Assembly (NCBI RefSeq): GCF_024679095.1
Contig: NC_066520.1
Coordinates: 8,223,909-8,287,908, forward strand
Direction of reading: 5' to 3'
Source of the DNA: Eriocheir sinensis
Lineage: Eukaryota > Arthropoda > Malacostraca > Decapoda > Varunidae
Length of the DNA stretch: 64,000 bases
The position numbers were made by a program, and so were the translations under genes. Each line of letters opens with the position of its first letter. The stretch's first letter is position 1. The notes under the pieces were generated by a model that saw only the letters and a list, made by a program, of their open reading frames with translations, had not been told where the DNA came from and made no database searches. Below are positions 16,254 to 34,672 of the stretch, piece after piece.

Positions 16254-16282
16254 GGTTACGAGGTTCTGGCGCGGCACGCCTC
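16254..16282 (-). repeat. Right terminal inverted repeat of the MITE
   Basis: Exact 29-bp reverse complement of 15563-15591, followed immediately by the second 'atgt'. Confidence 0.95.
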
Positions 16283-17535
<1,253 letters not shown>

Positions 17536-17920
17536 CATGTGTATTTTGCATATTTATTTCATACAGATATTATTTTGTTTATTTTTATATATTTTCATAC
17601 AATTTTCGTTATTTTATGTGTATTTTATATTTATTTTCTAAATATACGTTCTTTTATCTGAATTTTATTTATTGAATTTGAAACAGTTTACCTTATTTTG
17701 TATATCTATTTTCATACAAATTAAAATACTTCTGTGTATTTTTGTATATAGTTTTATATAAATTTACGTTATTTATGTGTATTTTGTATATTATATTTAT
17801 ACAAATACACATTCTTTTATTGGTATTTTTTATTGATTTTGATACGAATTTACATTATTTTATGTATTTGTATATATTTTTATACGTATTTACTTCATTT
17901 ATGTGTATTTTGTATATATT

Positions 17921-18033
17921 GTAATAGCTGGATGTGGCAAGATTACTGCATTAAAGAGATTAGATAGGCTTGGGGAGGCGGATGATAGGCGCGGTTGATA
18001 GACAAGGGCTGCCAAGTATGAGCCAGTGGCCTT
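17921..18033. other. ~113-bp non-satellite insert of unknown origin
   Basis: A GC-richer stretch with words such as 'gctggatgtggcaag', 'ggggaggcggatgatagg' and 'gccagtggcc' interrupts a single satellite unit between its TATATA core and its 'atagaaatctacg' end. A 6-bp 'taatag' lies at 17922-17927 and again at 18038-18043, which could be a target duplication or chance. I see no terminal inverted repeats, poly(A) tail or tRNA boxes. A translated frame through it is short and I do not recognise it. It could be a fragment of another repeat, a filler from break repair or an assembly artefact. Confidence 0.7.
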
Positions 18034-18771
18034 ATTTTAATAGAAATCTACGTTATTTTATGTGTATTCGTATATATATTTTGAAACAAATTTACATTGT
18101 TTTATATGTATTTTGCATATCTATTTCAATACAAATTTACCTTATTGTATGTGTTTTTTATATATTTATTTTAATACAAATTTAATTTTTTTATGTGTAT
18201 TTTGGTATATATATTTAAAAAAAAAAAAAGCGTTATTTTATGGGTATTTTGCCTCTTTATTTTCATACAAATTTACATTATTTTATTAATATTCTGTGTA
18301 TTTATTTTGATACGATTTTACATTATTCTATTTGTGTTTTGTATATATTTTTTTATACAAATTTACGTTATTTTAAGTGTATTTGTTTATGTCTTTTAAT
18401 TCAAATTTACATTATTTTATGTGTATTTTGTATATGTATTTCAATACAAATTTACCTAATTTTATGTGTATTTTGTATATTTATTTTCATACAAATTTTA
18501 AATATTTTTGTGTATTTTTGTATATAGTTTGATACAAATTTAGGTTATTTTATGTGTATTTTGTATATCTATTTTCAAACAAATACACATTCTTTTATTG
18601 ATATTTTGTTTATTAATTTTTACACTAATTTACAGTATTTAATGTGTATTTTGTATATATATTTCTATACGTATTTACATCATTTCATGTGTATTTTGTA
18701 TATATCCTTATTGTATGTGCATTTTGTATATTTATTTCAATACAAATTTAAATATTTTATGTGTATTTTAG

Positions 18772-18966
<195 letters not shown>

Positions 18967-19605
18967 AAATGCTATTTGATAGAATTTTGCATCTTTATTT
19001 TCATACAAATTTACATTATTTTAATAATATTCGGTGTATTTATTTTGATACGATTTTACATTATTCTATTTGTTTTTTGTATATATATATTTTTTTTATA
19101 CACATTTACATTATTTAATGTGTATCTTGCATATATATTTCATACAAATTTATTATCTATTATTTATTTTCATACAAATACACATTCTTTTCATGATATT
19201 TTGTTTATTTATTTTGACACGAATTTACATTACTTAATATGTATTTTGTATATATATTTTTATACGTATTTACATAATTTCATGTGTATTTTGTATATAT
19301 ATTTCTATACAAGTCTACTTTATTTTATGTGTATTCGTATATATATTTTGAAACAAATTTACACTGTTTTATTTGTATTTTGCGTTTTTTTTTTTATACA
19401 AATTTACCTTATTGTATGTGTGCATTTTGTATATTAATTTTAATACAAATTTAATTATTCTATGTTTATTTTTGTATATGTATTTTTAAAAAAAAATATG
19501 ATTTATCTTATTTGTATTTTGCATCTTTATTTTCATACAAATTTAAATTATTTTATTGATATTCTGTGTACTTATTTTGATACGATTTTACATTGTTCTA
19601 TGTAT

Positions 19606-19674
19606 AACAAAAATAAATATATACAAAAATACACAAAAATAATTTAAATTTGTTTGAAAATAGATATGCAAAAT
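19606..19674 (-). repeat. Satellite block 11, A-sense, only ~70 bp
   Basis: One and a half A-sense units lie between the J2 variant and an A-to-T switch ('gcaaaatatgtgtatttt'). This is the shortest sense block in the window and shows that switches can be closer together than two units. Confidence 0.8.
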
Positions 19675-20292
19675 ATGTGTATTTTGTATATATATTTCAA
19701 TTCAAATTTAGCTTATTTTGTATGTATTTTGTATATATTTTCATACAAATTTAATTACTTCTGTGTATTTTTGTATATAGTTTTATATAAATTTACGTTA
19801 TTTTATGTGTATTTTGTATATTTATATTTATACAAATACACATTCTTTTATTATTATTTTGTTTATTTATTTTGATACGAATTTACATTATTTTATGTGT
19901 ATTTTGTATACATTTTTTTATACGTATTTACTTCATTTTATGTGTATTTTGTATATATATTTTTATAGAAATCTACGTTATTTTATGTGTATTCGTATAT
20001 ATTTTGAAACAAATTTACATTGTTTTATATGTATTTTGCATATCTATTTCAATACAAATTTACCTTATTGTATATGTTTTTGTATATTTATTTTAATACA
20101 AATCAATTTTTTTATGTGTATTTTGGTATATATATTTTTATAAAAAAAAGCGTTATTTTATGGGTATTTTGCTTCTTTATTTTCATACAAATTTACATTA
20201 TTTTATTAATATTCTGTGTATTTATTTTGATACGATTTTACATTATTTTATATGTGTTTTGTATATTTTTTAATTCAAATTTACGTTTTTTT
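19675..20292 (+). repeat. Satellite block 12, T-sense
   Basis: About 14 units in the order also seen after 7680 and 10020. The block ends at an unshared switch near 20285-20300, where 'aatttacgttttttta' meets 'taaaattattgatacc'. Confidence 0.88.
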
Positions 20293-20917
20293 ATAAAATT
20301 ATTGATACCAAAATACACATAAAATATTTCAATTTGTATTAAAATAAATATACAAAATGCACATACATTAAAGGTAAATTTGTATAGAAATAGGTATGCA
20401 AAATACATATAAAATAATGTAAGTTTGTTTCAAATATATATACGAATACACATAAAATAACGTAGATTTCTATAAAATACATATACAAAATACACATAAA
20501 ATTAAGTATACGTATAAAAAATGTATACAAAATACACATTATATAATGTAAATTCGTATAAATGTAAATAAACAATATACCAATCAAAGAATGTGTATTT
20601 GTATAAATATGAATATACAAAATGCACATAAAATAACGTAAATTTATATAAAACTATATACATAAAATAACGCAGATTTCTATAAAATATATGTACAAAA
20701 TGAACATAAAATAAATTTGCATAAAATATATATGCAAAACACATTAGATAATGTAAATGAGTATAAAATATGTATAGAAAATACCTATGAAATAATCTAA
20801 ACTCGTATCGAATTAAATTAAGAAAATACCAATAAAATAATGTAATTTTGGATGAAAATATATATAAAATACACATAAAATAACCTAAATACAAATACAA
20901 ATATACACATAAAATAT
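20293..20917 (-). repeat. Satellite block 13, A-sense
   Basis: About 14 units, several shortened by one to three bases (for example 'attaagtatacg' near 20505). The order matches about 30900-31520 in the same sense and 12290-12740 inverted. The block ends in an unshared A-to-T switch ('aaaatattgtattttg') near 20915. Confidence 0.87.
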
Positions 20918-21692
20918 TGTATTTTGTATATACATTTCAATTCAAATTTAGCTTATTTTATTTGTATTTTGTATATCTATTTTCATACGAATTTAATTAC
21001 TTCTGAGTATTTTTGTATATAGTTTTATACAAATTTACGTTATTTTATGTGTATTTTTTTATTTATATTTATACAAATACACATTCTTTTATTGGTATTT
21101 TGTTTATTTATATTGATACGAATTTACATTATTTTATGTGTATTTTGTATGCATTTTCTTATAAGTATTTACTTTATTTTATGTGTATTTTGTATATATA
21201 TTTCTATACAAATCTACGTTATTTTATGTGTATTCGTATATATATTTTGAAACAAATTTACATTGTTTTATATGTATTTTGCATATCTATTTCAATACAG
21301 ATTTACCTTATTGTATGTGTATTTTGTATATTTATTTTAATACAAATAAATTTTTTCATGTGTATTTTGACATATATATTTTTATAAAAAATGCGTTATT
21401 TAATGGGTATTTTGCATCTTTATTTTCATACAAATATACATTGTTTTATTAATATTCTGTGTATTTATTTTGATACGATTTTACATTATTCTATTTGTGT
21501 TTGTTATATATTTTTTTATACATATTTACATTATTTAATGTGTATTTTGTATATTTTAAAACAAATTTACGTTATTTTATGCGTATCTGTTAAAATATTT
21601 TGATACAAATTTACCTTATTTTATGTATTTTGTATATAAATTTCAATACAAATTTAGTTTATTTTATGTATATTTTGTATATCTATTTTCAT
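20918..21692 (+). repeat. Satellite block 14, T-sense, ends at junction J4
   Basis: About 17 units in the order seen from about 13400 to 14170. Both blocks end at the same J4 switch (21685-21705 here), so the two segments are direct duplicates. Confidence 0.9.
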
Positions 21693-23440
21693 TCGTATCG
21701 AAATAAATAAACAAAATAGCAATAAAATAATGTAAATTTGTATGAGAAAACATATACAAATACACATAAAATAACGCAAATTTCTAAAAAAATATATGTA
21801 CAAAAATGCACATAAAATAAAGTAAATTTGCATAAAAATATATATACAAAACACACATTAAATAATGTAAATGCGTACATAAAATAACCTAAATTCGTAT
21901 AAAACTATATACAAAAATACACAAAAATATATATACAAAAAAGAAATAGAATAACGTAAAATCGTATCAAAATAATAACACCGAATATTAATAAAATAAT
22001 GTAAATTTGTCTGAAAATAAAGATGCAAAATTCCCATCAAATAGCGCATTTCTTATAAAAATATATATACCAAAATACACATAAAATATTTAAATTTGTA
22101 TTGAAATAAATATACAAAATGCACATACAATAAGGTAAACTTCTATTGAAAGAGATATGCAAAAATACATATAAAACAATGTAAATTTGTTTCAAAATAC
22201 ATATACGAATACACATAAAATAACGTAGATTTGTATAAAAATATATATACAAAATACACATAAAATTAAGTAAATACGTATAAAAAAATGTAAACAAAAT
22301 ACACATAAAATAATGTAAATTCGAAACAAAATAAATAAACAAAATACCAATAAAAGAATGTGTATTTGTATAAATATAAATGTTCAAAATACACATACAA
22401 AATAAACATAAAATAAGGTAAATTTGTAATGAAATATATGTACAAAATACACATAAAATAATGTAAATTTATATGAAAATATATATACAAATACACATAA
22501 AATACCATGAATTTGTATAAAATTATATATTCAAAATAAATATTAAATAATGTAAATGCGTATAAAAATATATATACAAAGTACATATAAAATAATGTAA
22601 ATTCGTATCAATATAAATCAACAAAATACCAATAAAATAATATATATTTGAATGAAAATTGATTTACAAAATACACATAACATAACTAAAATTTGTATTG
22701 AAATATATACAAAAATACATAAAAATAATTTGAGTTTGTATGAAAATATATATTCAAAATACAAATAAAACTAGGTAAATTTCTTTTGAAATATATATAC
22801 AAAATACCCACAAAATATTGTAAATTTGTGTCAAAATATATAAACAAATACACATAAAATAACTTAAAATAACGTAAATATGTATCAAATATATATACAA
22901 AAAACACATTAAATAATGTAAATATGTATAAAAAAATATATACAAAACACAAATAAAATAATGTAAAATCGTATCAAAATAAATACAGAAAATATTAATA
23001 AAATAATGTAAATTTGTATGAAAATTAAGATGCAAAATACCCATAAAATAACGCATTTTTTATAAAAATATATATACGAAAAAAACAAAATATTTGATTT
23101 TGTATTAAAATAAATAGATATACAAAATACACATAAAATAAGCTAAATTTGAATTGAAATATATATAAAAAATACATAAAATAATGTAAATTTGTATTAA
23201 AATACTTATACACTTATACAAATAGACATATAATAACGTAAATTTATATAAAAATATATAAACAAAATACACATTAAATAATGTAAAAACGTATAAAAAA
23301 ATGTACAAAATACACAAATAATCATGTAATTCGTATCAAAATAAATAGACAAAATACCAATAAAATAATGTAAATTTCTATGAGAAAACATATACAAAAT
23401 ACACATAAATAACGCAAATATCAATAAAAATATATATAAT
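21693..23440 (-). repeat. Satellite block 15, A-sense, J4 to J3
   Basis: About 39 units. The J4-proximal units ('gagaaaacatatacaaat', then 'tgcgtacataaaataac') also follow J4 at 14177 and, inverted, precede it at 25855. The block ends at J3 (23416-23465). Confidence 0.9.
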
Positions 23441-25855
<2,415 letters not shown>

Positions 25856-26195
25856 ATGAAAATAGATATACAAAATATACATAAAATAAACTAAATTTGT
25901 ATTGAAATATATATACAAAATACATAAAATAATGTAAAATTGTATAAAAATATTTTAACAGATGTGCATAAAATAACGTAAATTTGTTTTAAATTTTTCA
26001 AAATACACATTAAATAATGTAAATGTGTATAAAAAATATATATATACAAAAAAGAAATAGAATAATGTAAAATCGTATCAAAATAAATACAGAGAATATC
26101 AACAAAATAATGTAAACTTGTATGAAAAGAAAGATGCAAAATTCCCATAAAATAGCGCATTTTAAAAAAAATATATATACCAAAATACACAAGTA
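25856..26195 (-). repeat. Satellite block 17, A-sense, short
   Basis: About seven to eight units between inverted J4 and an unshared A-to-T switch near 26190-26215. Its order is the reverse complement of about 21370-21690. Confidence 0.88.
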
Positions 26196-28954
26196 CAAAT
26201 ATTTTGAATAAATATTTCTATAGAAATCTACGTTGATTTATGAGTATTCGTATATAGATTTTGAAATAAATTTACACTGTTTTATGTGTATTTTGCATAT
26301 TTTTCAATACAAATTTACCTTATTGTATATGCCTTTTTTATATTAATTTTAATCCAAATTTAATTATGCTATGTGTATTTTTGTATATGTATTTTTATAA
26401 AAATATGCTTTATTTTATGGGTATTTTGCATTTTTATTTTCATACAAATTTACATTATTTTATTTATATTCTGTTTATTTTTTTTTAAACAATTTTACAT
26501 TATTCTATGTGTATTTTGTATATCTATTTTTATACGTATTTACTTAATTTTAAGTGTATTTTGTATATATATTTTTATAGAAATCTACGTTATTTTATGT
26601 GGATTCGTATATATATTTTGAAACAAATTTACATTGCTTTATATGTTTTTTTCCATATCTCTTTCAATACAAGTTTACCTTATTTTATGTGCATTTTGTA
26701 TATTTATTTCAATACAAATTTAAATATTTTATGTGTATTTTGGTACATATATTTTTATAAGAAATGCGCTATTTCATGGGAATTTAGCATCTTTATTTTC
26801 ATACAAATTTACATTATTTTATTAATATTCGGTGTTTTTATTTGATACGATTTCACATTATTCTATTTGTTTTTTGTATATATTTTTTTATACATATTTA
26901 CATTATTTAATGTGTATCTTGCATATATATTTCATTCAAATTTATTATCTATTATTTATTTTCATACAAATACACATTCTTTTCATGATATTTTGTTTAT
27001 TTATTTTGACACGAATTTACCTAGATATGTATTTTGTATATATATTTTTATACGTATTTACATAATTTCATATGTAATTTGTATATATATTTCTATAGAA
27101 ATCTACTTTATTTTATGTGTATTCATATATATATTTTGAAACAAATTTACATTGTTTTATATGTATTTTTGAATATCTCTTTCAATACAAATTTACCTTA
27201 CTGTATATGCATTTTGTATATTTATTTCAATACAAATTTAAATATTTTATATGTATTTTGGTATATATATTTTTATATAAAATGCGATAATTTTTGGGAT
27301 TTTTGCATCTTTATTTTCATACAAATTTACATTATTTTATTGATATTCTGTGTATTTGTTTTGATACGATTTTACATTATTCTTTTGTGTATTTTTTTAT
27401 ACACATTTACATTATTTAATGTGTATCTTGCATATAAGTTTTATACAAATTTACGTTATTTTAAGTGTAGTTGTTTATATATTTTTATTCAAATTTACAT
27501 TATTCGGTGTGTATTTTGTATATGTATTTCAATACAAATTTACCTAATTTTACGTGTATTTTGTATATTTCTTTTCATACAAATTTAAATTATTTTTGTG
27601 TATTTTTGTATATTTTGAATATCTATTTTCATACAAACTCAAATTATTTTTATGTATTTTTGTATATATTTCAATACAAATTTTAGTTATGTTATGTGTA
27701 TTTTGTAAATCTATTTTCATTCAAATATATATTATTTTATTGGTATTTTGTTGATTTATATTGATACGAATTTACATTATTTATATATACTTTTTATATA
27801 TATTTTTATACGCATTTACATTATTTAATATTTATTTTGAATATATAATTTTATACAAATTCATGGTATTTTATGTGTATTTGTATATATATTTTCATAT
27901 AAATTTACATTATTTTATGTGTATTTTGTACATATATATCGTTACAAATTTACTTTATATTATGTTTTTTTTTGTATGTGTATTTTGTACATTTATATTT
28001 ATACAAATACACATTCTTTTATTGGTATTTTGTTTATTTAATATTGTTTCGAGTTTATATTATTTTATGTGTATTTTGTTTACATTTTTTTATACGAATT
28101 TACCTAATTTTATATGTATTTTGTATATATATTTTTATAGAAATCTACGTTATTTTATGTGTATTCGTATATATATTTTGAAACAAATTTGCATAGTTTT
28201 ATATGTATTTTTGCATATCTCTTTCAATAGAAGTTTACCTCATTGTATGTGCATTTTGTAAATTTATTTCAATACAAATTTAAATATTTTATGTGTATTT
28301 TGGTATATATATATTTTTATAAGAAATGTGCTATTTGATGGGAATTTTGCATCTTTATTTTCATAGAAATTTACATTATTTTATTAATATTCGGTGTATT
28401 TATTTTGATACGATTTTACATTATTCTATTTGTTTTTTGTATATATATATTTTTTATACATATTTACATTATTTAATGTGTATCTTCCATATATATTTCA
28501 TACAAATTTATTATCTATTATTTATTTTCATACAAATACACATTCTTTTCATTATATTTTGTTTATTTATTTTGACACGAGTTTACATTACTTAATATGT
28601 ATTTTGTATATATATTTTTATACGTATTTACATAATTTCATGTGTATTTTGTATATGTATTTCTATAGAAATCTACGTTATTTTATGTGTATTCGTATAT
28701 ATATTTTGAAACAAATTTACACTGTTTTATTTGTATTTTGCGTTTTTTTTTCAATACAAATTTACCTTATTGTATGTGTGCATTTTGTATATTAATTTTA
28801 ATACAAATTTAATTATTCTATGTGTATTTTTGTATATTTATTTAAAAAAAAATATGCTTTATCTTATGGGTATTTTACATCTTTATTTTCAAACAAATTT
28901 AAATTATTTTATTGATATTCTGTTTACATTATTTTACATTATTCTATGTATAAC
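26196..28954 (+). repeat. Satellite block 18, T-sense, ends at junction J2
   Basis: About 61 units. 'tgtattcg' marker units at about 26602, 27118 (a variant with 'tgtattcat'), 28159 and 28689 give spacings of about 516, 1041 and 530 bp, i.e. multiples of about 12 units. Fused units lie at 26944-26962 and 28508-28526. J2 is at 28941-28985. Confidence 0.9.
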
Positions 28955-31900
28955 AAAAATAAATACAGAATACACAAAAATAGATATGCAAAATACATAT
29001 AAACAATGTAAATTTGTTTCAAAATATATATACGAATACACATGAAATAAGGTAGATTTCTATAAAAATATATATACAAAATACACGTAAAATTAAGTAA
29101 ATACGTATAAAAAATGTATACAAAATACACATAAAATATTGTAAATTAGTATCAAAATAAATAAACAAAATACCAATACAAGAATGTGTATTTTTATAAA
29201 TATATATATACATAATACACATTAAATAATATAAATTTGTTTAAAACTATACAAAATACACATGAAATGATGTAAATACGTATAAAAATATATATACAAA
29301 AAACACATTAAATAATGTAAGTTCGCGTCAAAATAAATAAACAAAATATCAATAAAAGAATGTGTATATGTATGAAAATATATATACAAAATACACATAA
29401 AATAACCTAAATTTGTATCAAACTATATACAAAAAGACACAAAAATATTTTAAATTTGTATGAAAATAAATATACAAAATACACATAAAATTAGGTAAAT
29501 TTGTATTGAAATACATACACAAATTACACATAAAATAATGTAAATTTGAATGAAAATACATAAACAAATACACTTAAAATAACGTAACTTTGTATTAAAA
29601 AAATATGTACAAAACAAAGAGAATAATGTAAAATCGTATCAAAATAAATACACAGAATATAAATAAAATAATGTAAATTTGTATGAAAATAAAGAAGCAA
29701 AATACCCGTAAAATAACGCATTTTTTTATTTATAAAAATATATATAACAAAATACACATCAAAAAATTAAATTTCTATTAAAATAAATATACAAAAAACA
29801 CATACAATAAGGTAAATTTGCATTGAAATAGATATGCAAAATACATATAAAACAATGTAAATTTGTTTCAAAATATATATACGAATACACATAAAATAAC
29901 GTAGATTTGTATAAAAATATATATACAATATACACATAAAATGAAGTAAATACGTATAAGAAAATGTATACAAAATACACATAAAATAATGTAAATTCGT
30001 ATCAAAATAAATAAACAAAATACCTATAAAAGAATGTGTATCTGTATAAATATAAATATACAAAATACACATAAAATAACATAAATTTGTATAAAACTAT
30101 ATACAAAAATACACAGAAGTAATTAATTTCGTATGAAAATAGATATACAAAATACAGATAAAATAAGCTAAATATGAATTGAAATGTATATACAAAATAC
30201 ATAAAATAATGTAAATTTGTATCAAAATATTTATAAAAATACATATAAGAACTAAAATTTGTTTAAAAATATATAAACAAAATATAGATTAAGTAATGTA
30301 AATACGTATAAAAAATATGTACAAAATACACATATAATCATGTAATTCGTATCAAACTAAATAAACAAAATATCAATAAAATAATGTAAATTTGTATGGG
30401 AAAACATATACAAATACATATAAAATAACGCTAATTTCTAAAAAAATATATGTCCAAAAATGAACGTAAAATAAAGTAACTTTGGATAAAAGTATATATA
30501 CAAAACACACATTAAATAAAGTAAATGCGTACATAAAATAACCTAAATTTGTATAAAACTATATACAAAAATACACAAAAATAATTTAAATTTGTATGAA
30601 AAGAAATATACAAAATACACATAAAATTATGTTAATTTGTAATGAGATACATATACAAAATACACATAAAATAATGCAAATTTGAAAGAAAATATATAAA
30701 CAAATACACATATGATAACGTAAATTTGTATGAAATATATATTCAAAATACACATTAAATAATGTAAATATGTATAAAAAGATATATACAAAACACAAAT
30801 AGAATAATGTAAAATCGTATGAAAATATATACACAGAAAATTAATAAAATAATGTAAATTTGTATGAAAATTAAGATGCAAAATACCTATAAAATAACGC
30901 ATTTTTTATAAAATTATTGATACCAAAATACACATAAAATATTTGAATTTGTATTAAAATAAATATACAAAATTCACATACAATAAGGTAAATTTGTATT
31001 GAAATAGATATGCAAAATACATATAAAATAATGTAAATTTGTTTCAAAATATATATACGAATACACATAAAATAACGTAGATTTCTATATAAATACATAT
31101 ACAAAATACACATAATATTAATTAAATACGAATAAAAAAATGTATACAAAATACACATAAAATAATGTAAACTCGTATAAATGTAAATAAACAATATTCC
31201 ATTAAAAGAATGTGTATTTGTATAAATATAAATATACAAAATGCACATAAAATAACGTAAATTTATATAAAACTATATACATAAAATAACGCAAATTTCT
31301 ATAAAAATATATGTACAAAAATGAACTTAAAATAAATTTGCATAAAAATATATATACAAAACACACTTTAGATAATGTAAATGAGTATAAAAATATGTAT
31401 ACAAAATACCTATGAAATAATCTAAATTCGTATCGAATTAAATTAAGAAAATAAAAATAAAATAATGTAATTTTGGATGAAAATATATATACAAAATACA
31501 CATAAAATAACCTAAATACAAATACAAATATACACATTAAATAATTTACAATTGAATGAAATAAATATACAAAATAAACATAAAATAAGGTAACCTAAAG
31601 ATAACCTAAGATAACCTAAATACAAATACAAAAATACACATTAAATAATTTAAAATTGAATGAAATAAATATACAAAATAAACATAAAATAAGGTAAATT
31701 TGTAATAAAATATATGTAAGAATACACATGAAATAATCTAAATTTGTATGAAAATATATATACAAATACACATAAAATAACATAAAATTTGTTTCAAAAT
31801 ATACACGAATACAAACAATAAAATAACGTAAATTTGTATATATAAAATACACATAAAATAATTTAAATACGTAGAAAAATATATATACAAAATACACATA

Positions 31901-32239
31901 AAATAATGTAAATTCGTAAAACACTAAATACACAAAATTCCAATAACATAATGTATATTTGTAGGAAAATATATATACAAAAAACAAATAAAATAACTAA
32001 AATTTGTATAAAAATATATACAAAAACACACAAAAAATAATTTAAATTTGTTTGAAAATAGATATGCAAAATACACATAAAGTTAGGCAAATTTGTATTG
32101 AAATACATATACAAAACTCATATAAAATAATATAAATTTGTATGAAAATATATAAACAAATACATATAAAATAACGTAAATTTGGATAAAATATATATAC
32201 AAAATATACATTAAATATTTTAAATATGTATAAAAATAT
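28955..32239 (-). repeat. Satellite block 19, A-sense, J2 to inverted J3
   Basis: About 73 units. The first ~1.3 kb follows the J2-J1 module order (as at 43596 and 61917), but the array then runs on without the J1 switch. It contains the 104-bp local duplication at 31511-31700 and ends at inverted J3 (32221-32270). Confidence 0.9.
31511..31700 (-). repeat. Local tandem duplication, 104-bp period
   Basis: A segment starting 'cctaaatacaaataca' at 31511 repeats at 31615 with few changes, down to the 'aataaggtaa' end. The join carries three copies of a 'taacctaag'-like word (31590-31620). Related blocks near 12.1 kb, 40.9 kb and 51.1 kb have a single copy, so this is a recent local event. Confidence 0.85.
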
Positions 32240-34672
32240 ATTATATTATATATATTTTTATTGATATTTGCGTTAATTATGTGTATTTTCTATATGTTTT
32301 CTCATAGAAATTTACATTATTTTATTGGTATTTTGTCTATTTATTTTGATACGAATTACATGATTATTTGTGTATTTTGTACATTTATTTATACGCATTT
32401 ACATTATTTAATATGTATTTTGTTTATATAGTTTTATACAAATTTACGTTATTATATGTGTATTTGTATAAGTATTTTGATACAAATTTACATTATTTTA
32501 TGTATTTTGTATATATATTTCAATTCAAATTTAGCTTATTTTATGTGTATTTTGTATATCTATTTATTTTAATACAAAATCAGATATTTTATGTTTTTTC
32601 GTATATATATTTTTATAAAAAATGCGTTATTTTATGAGTATTTTGCATCTTAATTTTCATACAAATTTACATTATTTTATTAATATTTTCTGTATTTATT
32701 TTGATACGATTTTACATTATTTTATTTGTGTTTTTTATATATTTTTTTATACCTATTTACATTATTTAATGTTTTTTTGTATATATATTTGATACATATT
32801 TACGTTATTTTAAGTTATTTTATGTGTATTTGTTTATATATTTTGACACAAATTTACAATATTTTATGGGTATTTTGTTTATATATTTCAAAAGAAATTT
32901 ACTTAGTTTTATGTGTATTTTGAATATCTATTTTCATACAAACTCAAATTATTTTTATGTATTTTTGTATATGTTTCAATACAGATTTTAGTTATGTTAT
33001 GTGTATTTTGTAAATCTATTTTCATTCAAATATATATTATTTTATTGGTATTTTGTTGATTTATATTGATACGAATTTACATTATTTTATATGTACTTTA
33101 TATATATATTTTTATACGCATTTACATTATTTAATATTTATTTTGAATATATAATTTTATACAAATTCATGGTATTTTATGTCCAAAATTACATTATTTT
33201 ATTGGTATTTCTTAATTTAATTCGATACGAATTTAGATTATTTCATAGGTGTTTTGTATACATATTTTTATACTCATTTACATTATCTAATGTGTGTTTT
33301 GTATATATATTTTTATGCAAATTTATCTAATGTTCGTTTTTGTACATATATTTTTATAGAAATTTGCGTTATTTTATGTATATAGTTTTATATAAATTTA
33401 CGTAATTTTATGTGCATTTTGTATATTTATTTTTATACAAATACACATTCTTTTATTGGTATATTGTTTATTTACATTTATACGAATTTACATTATTTTA
33501 TGTGTATTTTGTATACATTTTTTTATACGTATTTACTTAATTTTATGTGTATTTTGTATATGTATCTTTATAGAAATCCACGTTATTTTATGTGTATTCG
33601 TATATATATTTTGAAACAAATTTACTTTATTTTATATGTATTTTGCATATCTATTTCAATACACATTTACCTTATTGTATGTGCATTTTGTATATTTATT
33701 TTAATACAAGTTCAAATATTTTATGTGTATTTTGGTATCAATAATTTTATGAAAAATGCGTTATTTTATAGGTATTTTGCATCTTAATTTTCATTTTATA
33801 TGTACTTTGTATATATATTTTTATACGCTATTACATTATTTAATATTTATTTTGAATATATATTTTTATACAAATTCATGGTATTTTATGTGTATTTGTA
33901 TATATATTTTCATATAAATTTACATTATTGTATGTGTATTTTGTACATATATTTTATTACAAATCTACCTTATTTTATGTTTATTTTGTATGTGTATTTT
34001 GTATATTTATATTTATTCAAATACACATTCTTTTATATTATTTTGTTTATTTATTTTAAATCAAATTTAACTTATTTTATGTGTATTTTGTATACTTTTT
34101 TTTATACGTATTTACTTAATTTTATGTGTATTTTGTATATATATATTTTTATAGAAATCTACGTTTTTTTATTTGTATTCGTATATATATATTTTGAAAC
34201 AAATTTACATTGTTTTATATGTATTTTTGCATATCTCTTTCAATACAAATTTACCTTATTGTATGTGCATTTTGTATATTTATTTCAATACAAATTTAAA
34301 AATTTTATGTGTATTTTGGTATACATATTTTTATAAGAAATGCGCTATTTTATGGGAATTTTGCATCTTTATTTTCATACAAATTTACATTATTTTATTA
34401 ATATTCGGTGTATTTATTTTGATACGATTTTACATTATTCTATTTGTTTTTTGTATATACTTTTTTATACATATTTACATTATTTAATGTGTATCTTGCA
34501 TATATATTTTATACAAACTTATTATCTATTATCTATTTTCATACAAATACACATTCTTTTCATGATATTTTGTTTATTTATTTTGACACGAATTTACATT
34601 ATTTGATATGTATTTTGTAATTTTATTTTTATACGTATTTACATAATTTCATATGTATTTTGTATATATATT
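32240..34672 (+). repeat. Satellite block 20, T-sense, J3 to J7
   Basis: The first ~0.8 kb is the inverted counterpart of block 1. Near 33180 the class order skips, with 'ggtattttatg' joined to 'tccaaaattacatt', and near 33790 it skips again, marking internal deletions. A fused unit lies at 34522-34540. The block ends at J7 (34662-34690). Confidence 0.9.

Larger units (their letters stand above)
15563..16282. mobile_element. MITE-like non-autonomous DNA transposon, 720 bp
   Basis: A GC-richer island unlike the satellite. The two ends are exact reverse complements over 29 bp, and the element is flanked by direct 'atgt' (15559-15562 and 16283-16286). The ends read GAGGCGTGCC inward. Removing the element and one 'atgt' restores a normal satellite join. 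No transposase-like reading frame is visible, so it would need a transposase in trans. A 30-bp inverted repeat with a 2-bp 'tg' duplication fits equally well, so the superfamily is left open; a 4-bp duplication occurs in several cut-and-paste groups. Confidence 0.9.

Noticed and set aside
17970..18185. Frame starting MGRRMIGAVDRQGLP
   Set aside because: Only about 20 residues come from the non-satellite insert; the remainder is satellite translation. I do not recognise it.
31588..31622. Telomere-like repeat ('taacctaag' words)
   Set aside because: Only three imperfect copies, explained by slippage at a duplication join. They are too few and too irregular for telomeric DNA.
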